A stretch of DNA of 50,747 nucleotides from Bacteroidota bacterium (GTDB lineage: Bacteria > Bacteroidota > Bacteroidia > JABDFU01). Where the stretch lies: assembly GCA_013286655.1 (NCBI GenBank), contig JABDFG010000010.1, positions 1 through 50,747 of the forward strand, given 5' to 3'. The notes under the pieces were generated by a model that searched no databases, was not told the origin of the DNA, and was given only the letters and a program-made list of their open reading frames with translations. Positions 42,278 through 50,747 of this stretch are shown one piece after another (the first letter of the stretch is position 1; each line of letters begins with the position of its first letter). The position numbers were made by a program, and so were the translations under genes.

Positions 42278-43231
42278 ATGAACTCAGTGAAAACAACAAA
42301 TAAACTTTCCCCTGTTCGCTGTTCGCTATTCGCTATTCCCTTCATTCTTCTCTCCTGCACCGCCCCCAATGGCATGCAGGAGCCCAGCGACACACCTACC
42401 TCCGGTGAGGTCAACGTTGTTGTTGATGAATCTTACAGCATGTTGTTCGATACGGAAATTTACACTTTCCAATCCCTCTACGTGAATGCGCAGGTACGCG
42501 CTAAATTTCTGGCAGAAAAGGAAGCCCTGCAAGCCCTACTCACTGATTCTGCAAAAGTAGCCGTTATCAATCGTACCCTGACCACCGAAGAGAAAAAACA
42601 ATTTGAAGCAAAGAATTTGTTTCCCACTGAAACCAAAATCGCAGAAGACGCGATTGCCTTTGTAGTGAATAAGGAGAATCCGGACACGAATATTGCATTT
42701 GAACAAATGACGCGCATCCTGGCTGGCAAGGACACTTCCTGGAAACAAATCAATCCTCAATCAAGTCTGGGTGGAATACGCATTCTATTTGATAATCCCA
42801 ATTCTTCCAACTCCCGCTACATTACTCAATTCAATAAGGAATCCAAATTACCTGAAAACGCTTTTGCAGTTCAATCCAATCCTCAGGTAATTGATTACGT
42901 GAGCAAAAACAAAAATGCGATCGGGGTAATCAGCGTAAACTGGATCAGTGACCGGGACGACAATACCAGTCGGGGATTTTTGAAAAAAATAAAAGTTATC
43001 GGACTCAGCAAAGCAGGTGCCGCCGGGAAATACTACAAACCTTACCAGGCCTATATAAAAACAAAAGATTATCCTTTTTGCAGGGATGTCTATATGATCA
43101 GCCGCCAGACCCGGGCCGGTCTTGGCATGGGCTTTGTGGCGTTTGTCGCGGGAGACAGAGGTCAGCGGATCATTTTAAAGATGGGCTTAATTCCAGCCAT
43201 TGCTCCAACGCGAATGGTGGAGATTCATTAA
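42278..43231 (+). CDS. PstS-like phosphate-binding lipoprotein
   Basis: Predicted 317 aa. The signal ends in a lipobox (FILLSC, lipid-accepting cysteine at about residue 27). The mature part resembles the solute-binding fold of PstS: SGEVNVVVDESYSMLFDTEI, a KDTSWKQINPQSSLG hinge region, SSNSRYITQFN and GFVAFVAGDRGQRIILKMGL. No PstC, PstA or PstB genes follow, so a classical phosphate importer is not encoded here. In this position such proteins may bind phosphate or another oxyanion, or act with the TonB system; this is not shown by the sequence. Confidence 0.8.
   Translation: MNSVKTTNKLSPVRCSLFAIPFILLSCTAPNGMQEPSDTPTSGEVNVVVDESYSMLFDTEIYTFQSLYVNAQVRAKFLAEKEALQALLTDSAKVAVINRTLTTEEKKQFEAKNLFPTETKIAEDAIAFVVNKENPDTNIAFEQMTRILAGKDTSWKQINPQSSLGGIRILFDNPNSSNSRYITQFNKESKLPENAFAVQSNPQVIDYVSKNKNAIGVISVNWISDRDDNTSRGFLKKIKVIGLSKAGAAGKYYKPYQAYIKTKDYPFCRDVYMISRQTRAGLGMGFVAFVAGDRGQRIILKMGLIPAIAPTRMVEIH
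42314..42336 (+). repeat. TTCGCTA/G heptamer repeats inside a signal-peptide region
   Basis: Three head-to-tail 7-mers (GTTCGCT, GTTCGCT, ATTCGCT) followed by ATT occur within the signal-peptide codons of the PstS-like gene. They match the inverted arms of the nuoH-nuoI spacer repeat (CTATTCGCTA). Coding use of the same word is unexpected. Confidence 0.65.
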
Positions 43232-43239
43232 GAGATTTT

Positions 43240-43297
43240 GTTTTGACTTTTGACTTAAGTACTTTTGATTTACTTTTTAATTACTTTTTAATTTTGA
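43240..43297 (+). repeat. Degenerate TTTTGACTT repeats with an 11-bp tandem pair
   Basis: The spacer between the PstS-like and TPR genes is built from TTTTGAC and ACTTTT words, with a perfect tandem pair of TACTTTTTAAT (43271-43281 and 43282-43292). It is T-rich and contains no frame of note. Confidence 0.6.
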
Positions 43298-43323
43298 CCT
43301 AAGCATTTTTGAATCCTAGCATT

Positions 43324-44907
43324 ATGACCACCAAAAACATTTTTTTTAGCATCTGTATTTTTGCTTTCTCGTTATCCAGGGCTCAGACACTTGCGGATGC
43401 CATCCGTATGACGGACAATGAACAATTTGAAAGTGCGGCCAGGGTTTACGAAAAGCTCATCGCTGCCGAACCTGCCAACGGAATGGATTATTACCACTAT
43501 GGAGAAAATTACTTCCGGAATGATATGCCCGACAAGGCTAAAGATATGTATCAAAAAGGAATTGATGTAAATCCGGGTGATCCTATCAACTACGTTGGTT
43601 TGGGGAAAATTTTATATACTCAGGGAAATAGTGCCGGCGCCAATGACAACTTTTTTAAGGCAAAAACAATTTCCAAATCTAAAAGTGCAGAAGTACTCAT
43701 GGGCATTGCGGATGTGTATATTAATTCCGATCTGAAGAATGTCAAAGAAGCCATTACCCTGCTCAACCAGGCGATCGGACTGGAACCTAAAAACCCGGAT
43801 ATTTATACTTTGCTGGGAGATGCCTACCTGGAACAGAATGACGGGAACACAGCGATACTTGAATATGAAAAGGCACTGGACATTGACAAAAAATTTACCA
43901 AGGCCATTTTGAGAGAAGGCAAATTATACAGCCGGGCTAAAAATTACAACCTTGCACTGGACTATTATAACAAAGCGATCCTGATTGACTCTACTTTCGC
44001 ACCGGCCTTCCGGGAACGTGCTGAACTGAGGTTTCGCGCGGGCCAAAGTGAACGCGCAGCTGCCGACTATCAAAAATACCTGAAACTAAACGACAACACC
44101 AGCGCCCGGATCCGTTATGCCGAATTTAAATTTGTAAGTAAAGATTACAAGACTTCGATTGCCGAGATCCAGGATATTCAAAAGAAGGACACATCTGATG
44201 TAAATCTTTTTCGTCTCTTAGGTTATGCTTATTACGAAATGGGAAAATACCCGGAAGGCCTTTCCAACATGGAAAAATTCTTCAGCAAAGCTGAAAAAAC
44301 AGGAAAAAAGCTGATTGAATCAGATTACGAATACCTTGGCAAGAATCAGATGAAAGCCGGTAAGGATTCTCTTGGAACCATCAACCTGTTGAAAGCTATA
44401 CAAATGGATACCAGCAAAACCGATTTGTATGGGGATATTGCAACCGGTTGTATGAAGGCGAAAAACTATTCCTGTGCCATCGGCAACCTGGAGAAAAAAA
44501 TAGCACTTGCAAAGGGCCAGGGTGGAGCGAATGATTATTACAACCTGGGACGCGCCTATTACTTCTCCAAAGATTATGTAAAAGCTGATACTTCTTTTGC
44601 GCAACTCATTCTCCTGCAACCTTCCCTGCCTTATGGCTACCTCTGGAGAGCGCGTTGCAATATAGAATTTGACAAGGATTCAAAAAAGGGTCTCGCGGCT
44701 CCTTTCTATGAGAAATTTATTGAGACAGTTGGGACGGACGTTGAAAAGAATAAAAAAGATCTCATAGATGCCTGTGTGTGTATTGGGTATACCAATATGT
44801 TGAATAAAAATTACACGAAAGCAAAAGAGACGTATACGAAATTGAAGGAAATAGATCCGGACAATGTGATTGCGAAGAAAGCGCTGGCAGACCCGCATCT
44901 GAAATAA
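43324..44907 (+). CDS. Exported TPR-repeat protein of the TonB cluster
   Basis: Predicted 527 aa from ATG 43324, which begins a signal peptide (FFSICIFAFSLSRAQ); an in-frame TTG 15 bases upstream is less likely. Ten or more TPR motifs of 34 residues are visible, for example YYHYGENYFRNDMPDKAKDM and IYTLLGDAYLEQNDGNTAIL. It would be a periplasmic scaffold. Its position after exb/ton and a binding lipoprotein suggests a partner role in the transport complex, which is inferred only from context. It converges on kup with two bases between stops. Confidence 0.85.
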   Translation: MTTKNIFFSICIFAFSLSRAQTLADAIRMTDNEQFESAARVYEKLIAAEPANGMDYYHYGENYFRNDMPDKAKDMYQKGIDVNPGDPINYVGLGKILYTQGNSAGANDNFFKAKTISKSKSAEVLMGIADVYINSDLKNVKEAITLLNQAIGLEPKNPDIYTLLGDAYLEQNDGNTAILEYEKALDIDKKFTKAILREGKLYSRAKNYNLALDYYNKAILIDSTFAPAFRERAELRFRAGQSERAAADYQKYLKLNDNTSARIRYAEFKFVSKDYKTSIAEIQDIQKKDTSDVNLFRLLGYAYYEMGKYPEGLSNMEKFFSKAEKTGKKLIESDYEYLGKNQMKAGKDSLGTINLLKAIQMDTSKTDLYGDIATGCMKAKNYSCAIGNLEKKIALAKGQGGANDYYNLGRAYYFSKDYVKADTSFAQLILLQPSLPYGYLWRARCNIEFDKDSKKGLAAPFYEKFIETVGTDVEKNKKDLIDACVCIGYTNMLNKNYTKAKETYTKLKEIDPDNVIAKKALADPHLK

Positions 44908-44909
44908 TG

Positions 44910-46865
44910 TCACTCCACCCTCTTCAAACTGATATCCCTTACCGGTGCAATAACCATTGGGATTGTTTCTATTGAAACGGAACTGGTATCCAGACCAAAG
45001 GCTTTTTCTTCCGATAGACTCAGGTGTTTCATCATGGCATAGATGTCCAGTACTATTTTTTCGTAGAACGGTAATTCGTTTTCGTAGGACAGTATTTTTT
45101 CAATGACGATAAACCGGAAATCGCCGATTACGTTTTGTTTATTGAGTGATTCATAACGGCTGGTAATGTCTACTTCTTTATTCCTGACCATGTCCTGCAC
45201 TACTTTACGGAACATCAGGTTAATGCGCGGAGCCACGCGAAAACCCAAACGAAAATCAATGCGGATAACATCATCGTGAATAATTTCATTTACCTTATAT
45301 TCCTGACGATAGGGTTCGTCTACCACATCGACGTGTACAAACCAATAGATATCGGCCCGTTTGGGTTGTTTTTGCAGAATAGAATAAATGATCTTCGCCT
45401 CGATCTCATCTTGCATATCGGCGCTCGTAAGGTATACCAGGTGTGTCGCATACTTGGGGATCGTCATGTCCTTGCTCAATTCCGCAATCGTATCTGCATA
45501 GTCGGCCAGTTTGACAAATTCCAGATAACGGTTACGTATTTTACGCGCCTGATACCAGATCAGCATAATTAAAATAAGCATTGAGGCGATCATCAGGGTT
45601 ACCCAGCCTCCGTGTTTAAACTTACTGAGGTTAGCCACCAAAAAAGAACCCTCAATAAATACATACACGATAAACAATAACACAATGAAAGGGGCCGGGT
45701 AACGCTTAAGTCTTAAATAATAAACCAACAGCGTTGTCGTCATCAGCATCGTCAGTACGATCGCAAGGCCATAGGCCGCTTCCATATTGGAGGATTCGCG
45801 AAAGCGCCAGACGATCGTAATGCAGCCCAGCCACAGTAACCAATTCACCGAGGGAATGTACAATTGTCCCCGCAGGTTCGTGGGGTAATTAATTCTAACC
45901 TTGGGCCAGAAATTAAGACGCATCGCCTCGTTGATAAGGGTAAAGGAACCGCTGATCAAAGCCTGGCTGGCAACTACTGCCGCAGCAGTTGCTACCCCTA
46001 TTCCAATGTAGAGGAACCATTCCGGCATGATCGAATAAAACGGATTTCCACCTGCAAATGTGGAAAGTTTTTCACCTGCATGATGGATGAGCCATGCACC
46101 TTGACCAAAATAATTCAGTAATAAACAGATCTTAACAAAGATCCAGCTCGTCTGAATGTTTTCTCTTCCGCAATGTCCCAGATCAGAATACAAAGCCTCT
46201 GCACCCGTGGTACACAGGAATACAGCTCCTAACAACCAAAAGCCGCCCGGATGATTGACCAATAAGTTATACCCATAATAAGGATTGATCGCTTTGAGTA
46301 CCTCCACATCCTTCATCAATTGCGACAATCCGAGTATCGCCAGCATGGAAAACCACATCAGCATGACGGGGCCAAAAAAACGGCCCACGAATTTTGTTCC
46401 AAATTGCTGAATAATAAATAATGCGGTGAGTATCGCAATGACAATGGGAACAGTATGAATCGAGGGGGTAATGACACTTAAGCCTTCAATGGCAGAGGCA
46501 ACCGAAATCGGTGGAGTAATGATCCCGTCCGCTAACAAGGCACTTCCACCAATGACCGCGGGAAATAATAACCAGGTTACTTTTGTTTTGCGGACAAGGG
46601 TATACAGCGAGAAAATGCCGCCTTCACCCTTATTATCAGCTTTCAGCGTAAGTACTACATATTTTAAGGTGGTCTGAAGGGTAAGTGTCCAGAAAATGCA
46701 GGAAATTCCTCCCATGATCACTTCCGTGTTGATGGGCAGGTCGCCGACAATCGCTTTCAAGACATAAAGCGGGGAAGTGCCGATATCTCCATAGATAATT
46801 CCAAGAGTTACGAGAAGTCCGGCCGTTGTTACTTTACTATGCGTACTGTCTTTTCCTTGCGACAC
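44910..46865 (-). CDS. kup: KUP-family low-affinity potassium transporter
   Basis: Predicted 651 aa. It begins with the family signature (TLGIIYGDIGTSPLYVLKA) and shows twelve or so hydrophobic helices through about residue 435; ALYSDLGHCGRENIQTSW is the second signature. A cytosolic C-terminal domain of about 215 residues follows. The family imports K+ with H+ in the inner membrane. It stands alone and converges on the TPR gene. Confidence 0.94.
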   Translation of the reverse strand: MSQGKDSTHSKVTTAGLLVTLGIIYGDIGTSPLYVLKAIVGDLPINTEVIMGGISCIFWTLTLQTTLKYVVLTLKADNKGEGGIFSLYTLVRKTKVTWLLFPAVIGGSALLADGIITPPISVASAIEGLSVITPSIHTVPIVIAILTALFIIQQFGTKFVGRFFGPVMLMWFSMLAILGLSQLMKDVEVLKAINPYYGYNLLVNHPGGFWLLGAVFLCTTGAEALYSDLGHCGRENIQTSWIFVKICLLLNYFGQGAWLIHHAGEKLSTFAGGNPFYSIMPEWFLYIGIGVATAAAVVASQALISGSFTLINEAMRLNFWPKVRINYPTNLRGQLYIPSVNWLLWLGCITIVWRFRESSNMEAAYGLAIVLTMLMTTTLLVYYLRLKRYPAPFIVLLFIVYVFIEGSFLVANLSKFKHGGWVTLMIASMLILIMLIWYQARKIRNRYLEFVKLADYADTIAELSKDMTIPKYATHLVYLTSADMQDEIEAKIIYSILQKQPKRADIYWFVHVDVVDEPYRQEYKVNEIIHDDVIRIDFRLGFRVAPRINLMFRKVVQDMVRNKEVDITSRYESLNKQNVIGDFRFIVIEKILSYENELPFYEKIVLDIYAMMKHLSLSEEKAFGLDTSSVSIETIPMVIAPVRDISLKRVE

Positions 46866-46928
46866 GTAGAAAGAAATGAGAGGACAAAACTATGAAAAAA
46901 GAGCCTGCACAAGTGATAAATCGACAAA

Positions 46929-48302
46929 TCAGCCAAAAAGCAACCCAAATACCTCTTCTATCTTGCCCACCATCGTTATTTGGATGTTGTATTTTTTAGG
47001 ATCGAGTCCTTTTTTATTGTATTTCGAAATAAATATTTGTTCGAAGCCCAGTTTTTCGGCTTCTGAAATACGCTGATCGATCCGGCTTACGGGCCTGATC
47101 TCTCCGGATAATCCTACCTCCGCTGCAAAACATACTTTGGAAGCAATAGGTATATCCTCGTTGGAGGACAATACGGCACAGACTACTGCCAGATCAATTG
47201 CTGGATCTTCCACCTTAATACCACCCGCCAGGTTTAAAAACACATCTTTGGCGCCCAGACGAAATCCACAACGTTTTTCAAGCACCGCCAATAACATCGC
47301 GAGCCGGCGCAAATCAAAACCTGTCGAGGAACGTTGAGGCGTGCCATAAGCTGCCGAACTTACCAGTGCCTGGGTTTCAATGAGCATTGGCCGCATTCCC
47401 TCCATGGTTGCCGCAATGGCCACTCCGCTTACTTGTTCTTCCCGGTTGCTGATTAATATTTCCGAAGGATTGCTTACTTCACGTAAGCCGTTTCCCTGCA
47501 TCTCATAGATCCCTAATTCGTTCGTTGATCCAAAACGGTTTTTAATTGTCCGGAGCAAACGGTATACATGATTCCGGTCTCCTTCAAACTGCAATACGGT
47601 ATCTACCATGTGTTCCAGCACCTTTGGTCCTGCAAGGCTTCCATCTTTGGTAATATGCCCAATCAGGAAAACGGGTGTTCCACTTTCCTTGGCGTAACGC
47701 AGGATTTCCCCTGCGCATTCCCTGATCTGGGAAACACTGCCAGGAGAAGATTCAATGTGTGCGGAATGTAAGGTCTGAATGGAATCGATAATCAGCAACT
47801 GCGGTTCCAGTTGTTCTATTTGTTTAAAAATATTTTGTGTGGAGGTTTCTGTCAGTATGTAACAGGTTTCATTGTTCATCCCGATCCGTTCGGCTCTCAT
47901 GCGTATCTGCTGTTCACTTTCTTCCCCTGATACGTATAATACTTTTATATTTTTCAGGTTAACCGCCAGTTGCAACATCAAGGTGGATTTACCGATGCCC
48001 GGTTCGCCTCCAAAGAGAACCAGTGATCCGGGAACAAGACCGCCACCCAGTACTCTGTCCAATTCCTTATCACCAAGCGGTATTCGGTGCTCTTTCCCAA
48101 TACTGATTTCATTTACCAATTGAGGTTTAACCGCCCGCTGGGTACTGGTACTGATGATTCCCGGCGTTTTCACTTCCTCTCCTCGCTGGATCACTTCCTC
48201 CACAAACGTGTTCCATTCCCCGCAGGAAGGGCAGCGCCCCACCCATTTTGGTGACTGAGCTCCACAGTTCTGACAGAAATACGTTGTTTTGGCTTTAGAC
48301 AT
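46929..48302 (-). CDS. radA: RadA (Sms) DNA repair ATPase
   Basis: Predicted 457 aa, full length. A zinc finger with C10, C13, C24 and C27 (YFCQNCGAQSPKWVGRCPSC) starts the protein, Walker A is GGEPGIGKST at 98-107, the RadA motif KNRFG is at 254-258, and a Lon-protease-like C-terminal domain follows (GGIKVEDPAIDLAVVCAVLS). RadA branches D-loops with RecA during recombination in the cytoplasm. It is divergent from the T9SS cargo gene with 49 bases between starts. Confidence 0.97.
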   Translation of the reverse strand: MSKAKTTYFCQNCGAQSPKWVGRCPSCGEWNTFVEEVIQRGEEVKTPGIISTSTQRAVKPQLVNEISIGKEHRIPLGDKELDRVLGGGLVPGSLVLFGGEPGIGKSTLMLQLAVNLKNIKVLYVSGEESEQQIRMRAERIGMNNETCYILTETSTQNIFKQIEQLEPQLLIIDSIQTLHSAHIESSPGSVSQIRECAGEILRYAKESGTPVFLIGHITKDGSLAGPKVLEHMVDTVLQFEGDRNHVYRLLRTIKNRFGSTNELGIYEMQGNGLREVSNPSEILISNREEQVSGVAIAATMEGMRPMLIETQALVSSAAYGTPQRSSTGFDLRRLAMLLAVLEKRCGFRLGAKDVFLNLAGGIKVEDPAIDLAVVCAVLSSNEDIPIASKVCFAAEVGLSGEIRPVSRIDQRISEAEKLGFEQIFISKYNKKGLDPKKYNIQITMVGKIEEVFGLLFG

Positions 48303-48351
48303 AGTTGCAATTTAGGGCAAATTTATTAGCTTTACACAAAAATAATCGATC

Positions 48352-49233
48352 ATGAACATGAAAATTACTACCGCTGCTTTTACCATAAGAACACTAATTA
48401 CAACGTGTTTTTTATCCTCTTTCGTAATGTATTCTCAAACACAGGTGACTAAAAAACCTCTTGTTATAACAAGCGACTCTTTACCTGGTTCGGGAGAAGT
48501 AAACTGGATTAATCCGACGAACGGACTGGATAGTAATAAGGTCTATACTACTGATACGCTTACTCCCGCCAATCCAAGATCAGCTTATTTGAAAGCTACT
48601 GGATTTGGTTTTGCTCTTTCTTCAAACAGCATTATAACAGGAATTTCATTTCAGGCTATCGGTCATTGTTCACTACCCACTTCAAATACAAATGTAACTG
48701 CTTATACTAAATTAATAAAAAATGGAATTATACAGTCTGCTGATAGTATAGGCAGCTCTGGTGACATAACGATCAATCGCAAAGGATCTACAGATACCTG
48801 GATAACTTTCGGAGGTTGCGACAGTTTGTGGAAAAACAAATGGACCTATCAGGATATTAATAATTCTAATTTCGGTGCAGCATATTATGTGATTATTTCC
48901 GCCGGTGGAATCGGCGGCATTGGCGATGTCACGGTATCGATTGACGCCGTAAAGATGACGGTATGTTACACAACCACTACAGGGATTGGAACACTATCAC
49001 AATCATCTCTGAGCAGAATGATTTATCCTAACCCCACTTCAGGTATGATATACCTTTCAAACCAGGATAAATATCAGGTATCCGTTTATGATGAGTGCGG
49101 CAAGAAGGCTTACCAAGCTAATCTCGAGGGTGCTCAAAATCTGGACTTATCGTTCCTTGCTAACGGATTCTACAATGTAGCTGTGATCAGCGGGAATGAA
49201 AGTTATAATCAAAAACTTATTATTCGGAAATAA
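48352..49233 (+). CDS. T9SS cargo protein with C-terminal sorting domain
   Basis: Predicted 293 aa. A signal peptide covers about the first 30 residues (TLITTCFLSSFVMYSQTQ). The last ~75 residues form a type IX secretion sorting domain: SRMIYPNPTSGMIYLSNQ, QVSVYDECGKKAYQ, LDLSFLANGFYNVAVISG and KLIIRK. The middle part has alternating beta strands (SIITGISFQAIGHCSLPTS, DVTVSIDAVKMTVCYT) without a recognised catalytic site. The protein is predicted to cross the outer membrane by T9SS and stay on the surface or be released. The starts ATG 48352 and 48358 are equivalent. Confidence 0.85.
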   Translation: MNMKITTAAFTIRTLITTCFLSSFVMYSQTQVTKKPLVITSDSLPGSGEVNWINPTNGLDSNKVYTTDTLTPANPRSAYLKATGFGFALSSNSIITGISFQAIGHCSLPTSNTNVTAYTKLIKNGIIQSADSIGSSGDITINRKGSTDTWITFGGCDSLWKNKWTYQDINNSNFGAAYYVIISAGGIGGIGDVTVSIDAVKMTVCYTTTTGIGTLSQSSLSRMIYPNPTSGMIYLSNQDKYQVSVYDECGKKAYQANLEGAQNLDLSFLANGFYNVAVISGNESYNQKLIIRK

Positions 49234-49270
49234 TATCTTCTATAACAAGGTATGTTACCGGAAACTTGGT

Positions 49271-49765
49271 TTAGGTCCTGATTTTACTTTCGATCCTGCT
49301 CGTCGAGTATCCTTCCAGCAATTCGATTAATTTCACCTCAGCGCCTCTTGCCTGCATCAGGTCGTATCCCGCGACCTCCTCCACTTTATAATCTGCACCC
49401 TTTACCAATACATCTGGCTCGATACGCTTGATCAGCTCATAAGGAGTTGCTTCTTCAAACACCAGCACGAAATCCACAAAATGCAAAGAAGCAATCAGTA
49501 TAGAGCGCGAAATTTCATCCTGGATCGGACGATTGGCTCCCTTCCCTAAAAATTTCACGGAAGCATCGCTATTCACACCTACGATGAGCACATCTCCGAA
49601 ATCTGCGGCCTTACTCAAATAATCAACATGACCCAGGTGCAAAAGATCGAAACACCCGTTTGTAAAAACAATTTTTTTGCTTTTTAACCGTAACTGAACC
49701 AACAGCAGAGCGAGTTCCTCTGGGTTTACAATCCGCTTTTTGATCACATCCAATTTAGAAATCAT
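49271..49765 (-). CDS. rfaE2: Heptose 1-phosphate adenylyltransferase (RfaE2 / HldE C-terminal type)
   Basis: Predicted 164 aa, a single cytidylyltransferase-like domain. Motifs are VFTNGCFDLLHLGHVDYLSK, with HLGH at 43-46 that binds the nucleotide, and the DVLVKGADYKVEEVAGYDLM block with its lysine. It would make ADP-glycero-manno-heptose for LPS core or other glycans. The kinase half of HldE is missing, so a separate kinase is expected elsewhere. The stop and start overlap with the upstream flippase-like gene is four bases. Confidence 0.92.
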   Translation of the reverse strand: MISKLDVIKKRIVNPEELALLLVQLRLKSKKIVFTNGCFDLLHLGHVDYLSKAADFGDVLIVGVNSDASVKFLGKGANRPIQDEISRSILIASLHFVDFVLVFEEATPYELIKRIEPDVLVKGADYKVEEVAGYDLMQARGAEVKLIELLEGYSTSRIESKIRT

Positions 49766-50747
49766 AGGCTTGCTTTTTTTTGAATTTTATTGACGAGCGG
49801 CAATAACACCAGCGAAATTAAACCCGTCAGGATAATGGTAATGAACTGTGAAGTCCAGACAATCCAGGAGAAAGCATAGGCTACGGAGAAGACAACTCCA
49901 TACGCGGAAGTTAATGTCTCCGTAACAATTGCCTGATAAGCCCCAATACCACCAGGTGTGAAGATAATGCCGAATGTTCCCATGACCAGCACCGATAATG
50001 CGGCATTCAAACCTAATTCGCCCGTTTCTTTAAAACTGAAAAAACATACGTACATCGCAAGGAAATACATGAACCAGATAAATACCGAATGGGTTATGAA
50101 CAACCAGGGCCTTTTAATATCTTTCACGGATTTGAGTCCTTCCAAAAAACCCAGGACAACTTTACCTATTTTCCCGGTAAAAATCACCGCGACTTTTTTC
50201 CGGAATAGGTAAAGTAAAATCAGACCCATAAAAACACCAGTCCCTAAAACATATAGGAGTGTATGATTTCCCTGAAATTTCAGAGAGAGCGGAGCCCGTA
50301 TCTTTGAATCAACCAGCAGGTATATTTTATCAAACTGAATGATAATTGTCAACGTTAATAAAAGAAGCATACAGAGCAGATCGATCGCACGTTCAGCTAT
50401 GACTGTTCCGAATGAACGTTCGAATGGAATTTTTTCATAGGTTCTCAATATGCCGCATCGCGACACTTCTCCAAGCCGTGGTAAAGCATAGTTCGCCATG
50501 TATCCGACCATAACAGCAAAGAACGTATTGGAAAGACGAGGACGATATTCCATTGTTTCGAGCAACAACTTCCACCGGATAGCTCGGCTAAGATGGCTTA
50601 ATAAACTCAACACAATCGAAACAATTACCCAGAAATAGTTAGCCTTCACAAAGGCATTCAGAATATCTTTTTTATCTTTTTCAGAAAGGTCTTTAATGAC
50701 TAACCAGATCAGGAGAATGCCGAGCCCCAAAAAGAACAGGACTTTCA
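49762..50747 (-). CDS. Lysylphosphatidylglycerol synthase/flippase-like membrane protein, 5' end cut
   Basis: At least 328 residues lie in the window. The frame is open to the right edge and reads KVLFFLGLGILLIWLVIKDL; an ATG would most likely fall one base outside. Multiple transmembrane helices carry the UPF0104/LPG_synthase_TM pattern: RAIRWKLLLETM, GYMANYALPRLGEVSRCGIL, FGTVIAERAIDLLCML and FTPGGIGAYQAIV. Such proteins flip or bind lipids; without the catalytic domain of MprF, lipid translocation or a regulatory role is likely. It precedes rfaE2, hinting at envelope glycan work. Confidence 0.82.
   Translation of the reverse strand, partial: KVLFFLGLGILLIWLVIKDLSEKDKKDILNAFVKANYFWVIVSIVLSLLSHLSRAIRWKLLLETMEYRPRLSNTFFAVMVGYMANYALPRLGEVSRCGILRTYEKIPFERSFGTVIAERAIDLLCMLLLLTLTIIIQFDKIYLLVDSKIRAPLSLKFQGNHTLLYVLGTGVFMGLILLYLFRKKVAVIFTGKIGKVVLGFLEGLKSVKDIKRPWLFITHSVFIWFMYFLAMYVCFFSFKETGELGLNAALSVLVMGTFGIIFTPGGIGAYQAIVTETLTSAYGVVFSVAYAFSWIVWTSQFITIILTGLISLVLLPLVNKIQKKASL

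Noticed and set aside
42278-43231. Classical Pst phosphate importer
   Set aside because: No pstC, pstA, pstB or phoU gene follows; only the binding-protein-like lipoprotein is present.

Overview
The window reads as chromosomal DNA of a member of the Bacteroidota. Four things point there: a C-terminal type IX secretion (T9SS) sorting domain, a DUF3822 gene beside rsmD, a TonB/ExbB/ExbD/ExbD cluster of the Bacteroidota type, and a short NuoG without the molybdopterin-like domain. Leaders are A/T-rich and mostly lack Shine-Dalgarno motifs, which also fits. I see no complete insertion sequence, prophage or CRISPR array. The species cannot be named from this.

Layout. (1) About 1-6.7 kb is an accessory patchwork. 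It holds the tail of an Imm63-like immunity gene, several lineage-specific secreted proteins, a stand-alone LigD-type polymerase with an unusual hydrophobic N-terminus, a cold-shock-domain protein overlapping an ORF broken by an amber codon, a tRNA-Leu(TAA) with its terminator, a DUF4440 protein, a TrmO-like protein and two very small minus-strand ORFs. (2) About 6.7-16.7 kb carries a hybrid histidine kinase, a DedA protein, and a minus-strand run DUF3822-rsmD-CDF transporter-mnmG-secreted nuclease, with a RecD-like helicase divergent from it. (3) About 16.7-23.5 kb is a signalling block: two TPR/SpoIIE-type phosphatases, a tandem universal stress protein, and a TPR-membrane-adenylate cyclase-HD fusion. 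Two copies of a 44-bp hairpin repeat lie between the last two.

(4) About 23.6-38.8 kb is a complete 14-gene complex I operon in the order nuoABCDEFGHIJKLMN. A dicarboxylate/amino-acid symporter and a second DedA protein continue it. Complex I oxidises NADH, reduces quinone and pumps ions; the symporter probably spends the gradient. (5) About 39-45 kb is the energy-transduction cluster exbB-exbD-exbD-tonB-(53-aa membrane protein)-PstS-like lipoprotein-TPR protein. It would use the proton gradient to drive TonB-dependent outer-membrane import. As given, tonB is split by a one-base frameshift in a C6 tract. (6) About 44.9-50.7 kb holds kup, radA, a T9SS cargo protein, the heptose adenylyltransferase rfaE2 and a flippase-like membrane protein cut by the right edge.

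The most unusual signals are the tonB C6 frameshift, the likely ATT start of one phosphatase gene, the cyclase-HD fusion, the paired hairpin repeats, the hydrophobic N-terminus on the LigD-type polymerase, and the short simple-sequence repeats in most of the longer spacers inside the nuo and exb/ton operons. I found no convincing wholly new multi-gene system. The signalling block and the spacer repeats deserve the closest look.
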